64,000 nucleotides of DNA from Actinomycetes bacterium (lineage in GTDB: Bacteria > Actinomycetota > Acidimicrobiia > Acidimicrobiales > RAAP-2). The stretch spans positions 72,483 through 136,482 of the forward strand of contig JAJZDI010000008.1 of the NCBI GenBank assembly GCA_021806045.1. Reading direction: 5' to 3'. The translations under genes and the position numbers were made by a program. The notes under the pieces are model-generated. The model was not told the origin of the DNA. It did not search any database and saw only the letters and a list, made by a program, of their open reading frames with translations. The stretch's first letter is position 1. Each line of letters starts with the position of its first letter. Positions 59,707 through 64,000 of this stretch are shown piece by piece.

Positions 59707-59937
59707 ATGGAGACGGACATGCGGGCATGGATCGACCGGTACGCGGCGGCGGTGGGTGGAGACACGCTCTCCGGCGACGATATCGAGGCGCTGCTCGATC
59801 TTGCCGGGGTGGCCGCCCATGCCGCCGTCCGGCAGGCGGCCCCGCTGTCGTGCTGGCTGGCCGCCCGGGCCGGGCTCACCCCGGCTGAGGCGCTGGCGCG
59901 GGCTCGGGAGCTCGCCTCCGAGCTCGGCGAGGGCTGA
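59707..59937 (+). CDS. small DUF6457-like protein
   Basis: The product is 76 residues from the ATG at 59707, with TAACAT 8 bases upstream and no ribosome-binding site. MRAWIDRYAAAVGGDTLSGD and DIEALLDLAGVAAHAAVRQA, then PLSCWLAARAGLTPAEALAR match the small actinobacterial DUF6457 pattern as I know it. Such proteins occur near molybdenum-cofactor genes, as here (mog is divergent). The role is unknown. Confidence 0.7.
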   Translation: METDMRAWIDRYAAAVGGDTLSGDDIEALLDLAGVAAHAAVRQAAPLSCWLAARAGLTPAEALARARELASELGEG

Positions 59938-60105
59938 CGTCGTCCGGCACCGCCGGACGACGAGCGCGACGGGCGGACCGGACGGGCGGACCGGACTGCC
60001 CGGCCTGACCGGCCGCAGCCGAAGCCGGAGCTGCAGCCGGAGCTGCAGCCGCTGCCGGAGCCGGGGACGCGGCCAGGCGCGGGGCCGGTCCCCTACGCTG
60101 CACCC

Positions 60106-60504
60106 GTGACCGACTACAGCGTGGGTGAGGTGGCGACCGTCCTCGACGTGAGCCCGGACACCGTGCGCCGATGGGTCGACAGCGGCCACCTGCCGGCCAC
60201 GCGCTCGGCGGGGGGGCGTCGCCGGATCGACGGCGTGGCCCTGGCCCGGTTCGCCGCCGCCCTCTACGGCGGCCCTGACCCCGAGGTGACCCGGCGGGAG
60301 TCGGCCCGCAACCACCTGGCCGGCATCGTGACGCGGGTGGTGAAGGACAAGGTGATGGCCCACGTCGAGGTCCAGGCCGGCCCCTACCGTCTGGTGTCGC
60401 TGGTCAGCAGGCAGGCGGCTGACGATCTCGAGCTGGCCGAGGGCGTGATGGTCAGCGCGGTGGTGAAGGCCACCAACGTGTCACTGGAGCGGGCCGGGGA
60501 CTGA
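60106..60504 (+). CDS. HTH-TOBE molybdate-responsive regulator or molbindin-like protein
   Basis: The protein is 132 residues from a GTG at 60106, with TACGCT 6 bases upstream. The N-terminal MerR/excisionase-type helix-turn-helix (YSVGEVATVLDVSPDTVRRW, then GGRRRIDGVALARF) is fused to one TOBE domain (SARNHLAGIVTRVVKDKVMA, ending VMVSAVVKATNVSLERAGD), which binds molybdate or tungstate in ModE and Mop. It probably senses the oxyanion and controls the neighbouring transport genes. Its 3' end overlaps the convergent modBC gene by 24 bases. Confidence 0.85.
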   Translation: MTDYSVGEVATVLDVSPDTVRRWVDSGHLPATRSAGGRRRIDGVALARFAAALYGGPDPEVTRRESARNHLAGIVTRVVKDKVMAHVEVQAGPYRLVSLVSRQAADDLELAEGVMVSAVVKATNVSLERAGD

Positions 60505-62394
60505 TCCCGACAGCGCCCGGCCGCCGTCCCCGGGGCCGCCGTCCCCGGGAGAGGCGTCTGCGGGGGAGCCGGCCGCCCACAGGTGGAGGGCACCGGGCGC
60601 CACCACGATGCGGCACTGTGTGCCCGGTGCGACCACGTCGCCGCCCGGGTCGATCAGCTCGATCTCGGCACCGCCACCCAGGTCGACGACGGTCGACACC
60701 GTGGTGCCCAGCCCGAAGGCATCGACCACCACGCCCTCGACGCCGCTCCCGGACCCGCGCCGGTCGCCCTCCGGCACCGTGAGGGTCACGTGCTCGGAGC
60801 GCACGGCCCAGTGGACGGGTTCGCCGGGCACGACCCCCGCCGTTTCCGCATCCAGGACCACGGTGCCGATCGCCACCCGTCCCGGGGCCACCACCCGGCC
60901 CGTGCCGCGGTTGCGGTAGCCGACCAGGCCGGCCACCTCCATCGACGACGGGGCGGCGAACACGTCGGCCAGCCGTCCGGCCTGGAGGACCCGCCCGCCG
61001 GCGATCACCACCACCTCGTCGGCCAGGTGGGCGGCCTCGGTGGCGTCGTGGGTGACGAGCACGGTCGACAGGCCGGCATCGCGCTGGAGGCGGCGGAGCT
61101 CGGCGCGCAGGTCGGACCGTACCGGTGCGTCGAGGGCCGAGAACGGCTCGTCGAGGAGGAGGAGCTCGGGGGCGCGGGCGAGCGCCTGGGCCAGTGCCAC
61201 CCGCTGGCGCTGGCCGCCCGACAGCTCGGCCGGGAACCGGTCCTCCAACCCGGTGAGGTGGAGCCGGGCCAGCCAGTGGGCGGCCAGGCGGTCGTCGGCA
61301 TCCGCGCCGAAGCGGAGCTGGTGCCAGACGGTCAGGTGGCCGAAGAGGGCATCGCCCTGTGGCACGTAGCCGATGCGCCGGTCCTCGCACGCCACCTGGT
61401 CGACACGCCGGGTGCCGTAGGAGACGGGACCGACCCCGGGGCCGGCCAGCCCGGCCACCGCCCGGAGGGTGAGGGTCTTGCCCGACCCTGACGGCCCGAG
61501 GATGGCCAGCCGGTGGCTGGCGGAACGGTGAGCGGCCCGCACCCGGAAGGTGCCGGCGGTGACGTCGACGTCGAAGGCGACGGGGGTGGGAGCGGCGGCG
61601 GCCGGTGGGCGCGGGGAGGGGAGCGTCGCCCGTGGCCGGCGCCGGACCCGGGGCAGCAGGCCGAGGGCGGTGGCCGCTGCCGCCACGGCCAGTCCCAGCA
61701 CGGTGGCCGCCCGGGTGGCGGGGATCCCCGTCCCCGAGAACTGGACGTAGGTGTACACGGGAAGGGTGTAGGGGTGGTAGGCGAGGATCACGGTGGCGCC
61801 GTACTCGCCGAAGGCCCGAAGCCAGGTGAGGAGCAGGCCGGCACCGATGCCCGGTGCGGCGAGGGGCAGGGCCACCCGCCAGAACCGGGCGGCCGCCCGG
61901 TGGCCGAGAGTGGCCGCATGGTCGAGGACGGCCGGCTCGATGGCGGCGAAGGCGCTGCGGGCGGCGATGACGAGGAAGGGGGCGGCCACGAACGTCTGGG
62001 CCAGGACGATGCCGGCCATCGAGTCGGTGAGGCGGCGTCCGAACAGCTCGCCGAGCGGCGTGTAGGGACCGACCAGCTGGACGAGGAGGATCCCGCTCAT
62101 GAGGGGGGGGAGGGCGAGGGGCAGCTGGACGGCCACCCCGACGGCGGCGGCCAGGCGGCCGCGTGCCCGGGCCAGCAGGTAGGCCAGCGGCACCCCGAGG
62201 ACGGCGACGACGGCGGCCGAGATGGTGGCGGTGATCACCGAGACGGTCAGGGCGCCGACCACGCCCGGGGTGGAGAGGCTGTGGCGGCCGTCCCCCGCCG
62301 TGCGGACGAGGAACACCGCCACCGGGACGGTCAGGTACAGCGCCAGGATGGCGCCGAGCCATGGCAGCGGCGTGGCCCGGCGCCGGCGGGTCAT
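60481..62394 (-). CDS. modBC: fused molybdate/tungstate ABC permease-ATPase (ModB-ModC)
   Basis: The protein is 637 residues. Residues 1-250 form a ModB-type permease with five or six helices and the EAA loop (AATLGHRAAARFWRVALPLA, about 160-180). A Pro/Ala linker (about 250-275) joins it to a ModC ATPase with Walker A GPSGSGKT (about 300-307), LSGGQRQRVALAQALARAPE, and Walker B LLLLDEPFSALDAP. The end contains a TOBE-like domain (about 540-610). Permease and ATPase are normally separate genes. The start overlaps the binding-protein stop (ATGA). Confidence 0.93.
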   Translation of the reverse strand: MTRRRRATPLPWLGAILALYLTVPVAVFLVRTAGDGRHSLSTPGVVGALTVSVITATISAAVVAVLGVPLAYLLARARGRLAAAVGVAVQLPLALPPLMSGILLVQLVGPYTPLGELFGRRLTDSMAGIVLAQTFVAAPFLVIAARSAFAAIEPAVLDHAATLGHRAAARFWRVALPLAAPGIGAGLLLTWLRAFGEYGATVILAYHPYTLPVYTYVQFSGTGIPATRAATVLGLAVAAAATALGLLPRVRRRPRATLPSPRPPAAAAPTPVAFDVDVTAGTFRVRAAHRSASHRLAILGPSGSGKTLTLRAVAGLAGPGVGPVSYGTRRVDQVACEDRRIGYVPQGDALFGHLTVWHQLRFGADADDRLAAHWLARLHLTGLEDRFPAELSGGQRQRVALAQALARAPELLLLDEPFSALDAPVRSDLRAELRRLQRDAGLSTVLVTHDATEAAHLADEVVVIAGGRVLQAGRLADVFAAPSSMEVAGLVGYRNRGTGRVVAPGRVAIGTVVLDAETAGVVPGEPVHWAVRSEHVTLTVPEGDRRGSGSGVEGVVVDAFGLGTTVSTVVDLGGGAEIELIDPGGDVVAPGTQCRIVVAPGALHLWAAGSPADASPGDGGPGDGGRALSGSVPGPLQ

Positions 62395-63374
62395 CCGAGA
62401 CCGAGGGCGGCGCGCAGCGACGGCGGGACGCGTGCCGCCCCCGTGACCGCCACCGGGCTGGTGACGGTGAGGCCGTCACGGGTCAGGATGGCCCGGCCCT
62501 GGGCGCCGAGGAGGAACTGCACGAACGCGTCAGCCGCCGCCGGGTGCGGGGCCCGCTCCACCACCGTCACCGTGTAGGTGGCGCCCAGGTGGAGGGAGGT
62601 GAGGGGGACGGTGGGGATGTGGGCGGCCACCGCCTCGTTGGCGTAGAAGAAGCCGGCGTCCAGCTGGCCCGACTGCAGCCGGCCCACCAGCGCCTCCTCG
62701 GGGAAGACGCCGCTGGTGGAGGAGGCGAGGGCGGCCAGGCCGGGCAGGTGCTGGTCGTGGGCCGTCGTGTCGAGGGCCTCGACGGCCAGCTTCCCCTTGG
62801 GGTCGACGGCCGGATCGGTGCGCCCCAGCAGGAACCCGGGCGACGTGATCACGTCATACCACGGGCGGGTGCGAAGTGCGGCGGCGAACCGGCTGGAGGG
62901 GTTGTAGCCGAGGACGAGGGGAGCGGTGGCGAACGTGGCGTACCACGACACCCAGCTGCCGTTGGCCGGGCCCTCCAGCGAGGTGTTGACGGACGGGCTG
63001 GCGCTCACGAACACGTCGGCCTGCTGGGTGCCGCCCCGGATCTCGGAGGCGAGGCCGGTGGACCCCCCGGCGAAACCGTCGAAGGTGGCCCCGGTGGCAT
63101 GGTCGAAGGCGGGACCGACGTCGGTCTCCATGATGTGGACGAGCGAGCCGGCGTAGAGGACGTCGACCGGGCCGGTCGCCCGGACGGCCGTCGACGCCGA
63201 CGACCCGCCCGCCCGATCTGTCGAGGTCGTCGAGGTCGTGCTGCTCCCGCACGCGGCGACGAGGACGGACAGGGCGACGAGGGCGGCCACCGCCCCCGTG
63301 CGCTTGTGCGGTCGCCGGCGTGGCTGGGAACTCCGGTGCGGCTGCCGGCGGGCCGAGTGCGGGCGTGATGGCAT
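62391..63374 (-). CDS. molybdate/tungstate-binding lipoprotein (ModA/WtpA-like)
   Basis: The protein is 327 residues from the ATG at 63374, which has TACCTT 6 bases upstream. A long basic N-terminus is followed by a lipobox, LSVLVAAC (Cys about 42). VDVLYAGSLVHIMETDVGPA is the WtpA-style start of the periplasmic-binding fold, then FDGFAGGSTGLASEIRGG and ADVFVSASPSVN. FLLGRTDPAVDPKG and GFFYANEAVAAH are later motifs. The WtpA resemblance leaves tungstate as likely as molybdate. It is the first gene of the transport operon. Confidence 0.9.
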   Translation of the reverse strand: MPSRPHSARRQPHRSSQPRRRPHKRTGAVAALVALSVLVAACGSSTTSTTSTDRAGGSSASTAVRATGPVDVLYAGSLVHIMETDVGPAFDHATGATFDGFAGGSTGLASEIRGGTQQADVFVSASPSVNTSLEGPANGSWVSWYATFATAPLVLGYNPSSRFAAALRTRPWYDVITSPGFLLGRTDPAVDPKGKLAVEALDTTAHDQHLPGLAALASSTSGVFPEEALVGRLQSGQLDAGFFYANEAVAAHIPTVPLTSLHLGATYTVTVVERAPHPAAADAFVQFLLGAQGRAILTRDGLTVTSPVAVTGAARVPPSLRAALGLG

Positions 63375-63729
63375 GGCGTGAAGGTAACACGCATATCAGA
63401 GGAACTACTAGTAGTAGGGGCGCAAATATGAGGAGCGGAGAAGACAGACCTCGCACCTACCAAGAACGAACGGCACCCCCAAGAACGCCCCGCACCTCCG
63501 AAGAAAGCCCTGCGCCCACGAGGTGGGGGACGCGTCAGCGCTCCGGCCGCCCGGGCGCCGCCCGCCCAGGTGCCATCGTCGAGCGATCTACTTCTCGTCA
63601 AGTGAGACAATAAAACACAAGTTGTGTCATTGACTTTTCGAATCCGGGCGCGTTAGAAGGGAAGCAGTCCAATTCGGACAGGCGACACGAGCCGGCACAG
63701 CGGGCCGGCCGGCGCGGGAGGGGAGTGAC
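63375..63729. promoter_or_regulatory. divergent regulatory region between the Mo/W transporter and the molybdoenzyme
   Basis: About 355 bases with no gene. It contains TACCTT as the -10 of the binding protein (AAGGTA at 63381-63386 on this strand) and the perfect palindrome ACTACTAGTAGT (63404-63415). ACACAA-G-TTGTGT (63615-63627) sits in a clearly A/T-rich patch near 63595-63640. The ribosome-binding site GGAGGGGAG lies just before the GTG at 63730. Both palindromes are candidate regulator sites, possibly one for the HTH-TOBE protein. Confidence 0.6.
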
Positions 63730-64000
63730 GTGGACGTCCAGGACGTGATCGAACTGCCGCGTACCGGGGGAAAGGGGGCGGAGGACGCCTACCGGGCCCG
63801 CTGGTCCTGGGAGTCGGTCGGGTGGGGAACCCACTGCATCGACTGCTACCCGGGCAACTGCCCGTACCGGGTGTACTCCGCCGGTGACCGGGTCCTCCGG
63901 GAGGAGCCGGCCGCCACGTTCGTCCCCACCGAGCCGGGTGTGCCCGACGCCAACCCGATGGGGTGCAACAAGGGCGCCTGCTGGAGCCAGCAGCTCTACG
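63730..64000 (+). CDS. type II DMSO-reductase-family molybdoenzyme catalytic subunit, 3' part cut by window edge
   Basis: Ninety codons are visible from a GTG at 63730 with a strong ribosome-binding site. The [4Fe-4S] site reads GWGTHCIDCYPGNCPYRVYS (His35, Cys39, Cys44), and the fourth ligand is in DANPMGCNKGACWS (Cys79). A His plus three Cys with 34 residues before the last Cys matches NarG/DdhA/SerA/PcrA-type subunits. No twin-arginine leader is present in the visible start. The substrate (nitrate, chlorate, selenate, DMS, hydrocarbon) cannot be read. Confidence 0.82.
   Translation, partial: MDVQDVIELPRTGGKGAEDAYRARWSWESVGWGTHCIDCYPGNCPYRVYSAGDRVLREEPAATFVPTEPGVPDANPMGCNKGACWSQQLY

Noticed and set aside
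60024..60047. Two copies of a 12-base GCCGGAGCTGCA unit before the HTH-TOBE gene
   Set aside because: Too short and too low in complexity for this composition to call a site.

Overview
The window is gene-dense DNA of very high GC content from an actinobacterium. I infer the class Acidimicrobiia. The inference rests on GTG/TTG starts, stop-start overlaps (ATGA, GTGA), several F420/FMN luciferase-like oxidoreductases, a mycobacterial-type Mec-CysO-CysM cysteine pathway, a CsoR copper operon, and many start codons preceded by a TANNNT box at 6-8 nt with no Shine-Dalgarno site (leaderless transcription). The sequence alone does not fix the taxon.

Layout. 1-4.7 kb: acyl-CoA/redox genes (crotonase, nitroreductase, acyl-CoA dehydrogenase, two luciferase-like oxidoreductases). 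4.8-9.2 kb: a MarR regulator translationally coupled to a heterodimeric ABC exporter, with a perfect operator touching the start codon. 9.2-13.1 kb: two small paralogous membrane proteins, an MFS carrier, a Gmad2 lipoprotein and an OYE-type oxidoreductase. 13.2-17.4 kb: sbcD-sbcC. 17.5-20.4 kb: csoR-copZ-copA. 20.4-28.7 kb: an orphan response regulator, an adenylate-kinase-like protein, a PrmC-like methyltransferase, a predicted anchored HNH protein, and a divergent ClC/MarR pair. 29.1-30.2 kb: ssrA and smpB, separated by an 11-bp tandem repeat. 30.3-34.5 kb: mec-cysO-cysM, an Rv1339-like hydrolase, rph and rdgB, in the mycobacterial order but without the rhomboid and murI genes. 34.5-44.3 kb: housekeeping and signalling genes (DUF4388, crotonase, L,D-transpeptidase, glnD, GGDEF, glycosyltransferase, tRNA-Cys, phytanoyl-CoA dioxygenase-like).

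44.5-47.3 kb: the clearest accessory region. A tRNA-Val gene is followed by about 2.7 kb carrying two divergent toxin-antitoxin pairs, a UPF0158 gene and a truncated pRiA4b-like gene. It ends in an exact 21-bp copy of the tRNA 3' end, followed at once by a strong hairpin that I read as the tRNA's displaced terminator. This looks like an integrase-less islet.

47.4-53.3 kb: a large GGDEF protein, an unrecognised 211-residue protein behind an inverted repeat, an MFS carrier and another luciferase-like oxidoreductase. 53.3-64.0 kb: a molybdenum block. It holds moaC, mobA, moaE, moeA, moaA, moaD and mog, a small DUF6457-like gene, an HTH-TOBE regulator, a fused permease-ATPase ModBC, a WtpA/ModA-like binding lipoprotein, and at the right edge the start of a type II DMSO-reductase-family catalytic subunit. 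An FkbM methyltransferase interrupts the block. Together these genes would import molybdate or tungstate, build the cofactor and supply the molybdoenzyme.
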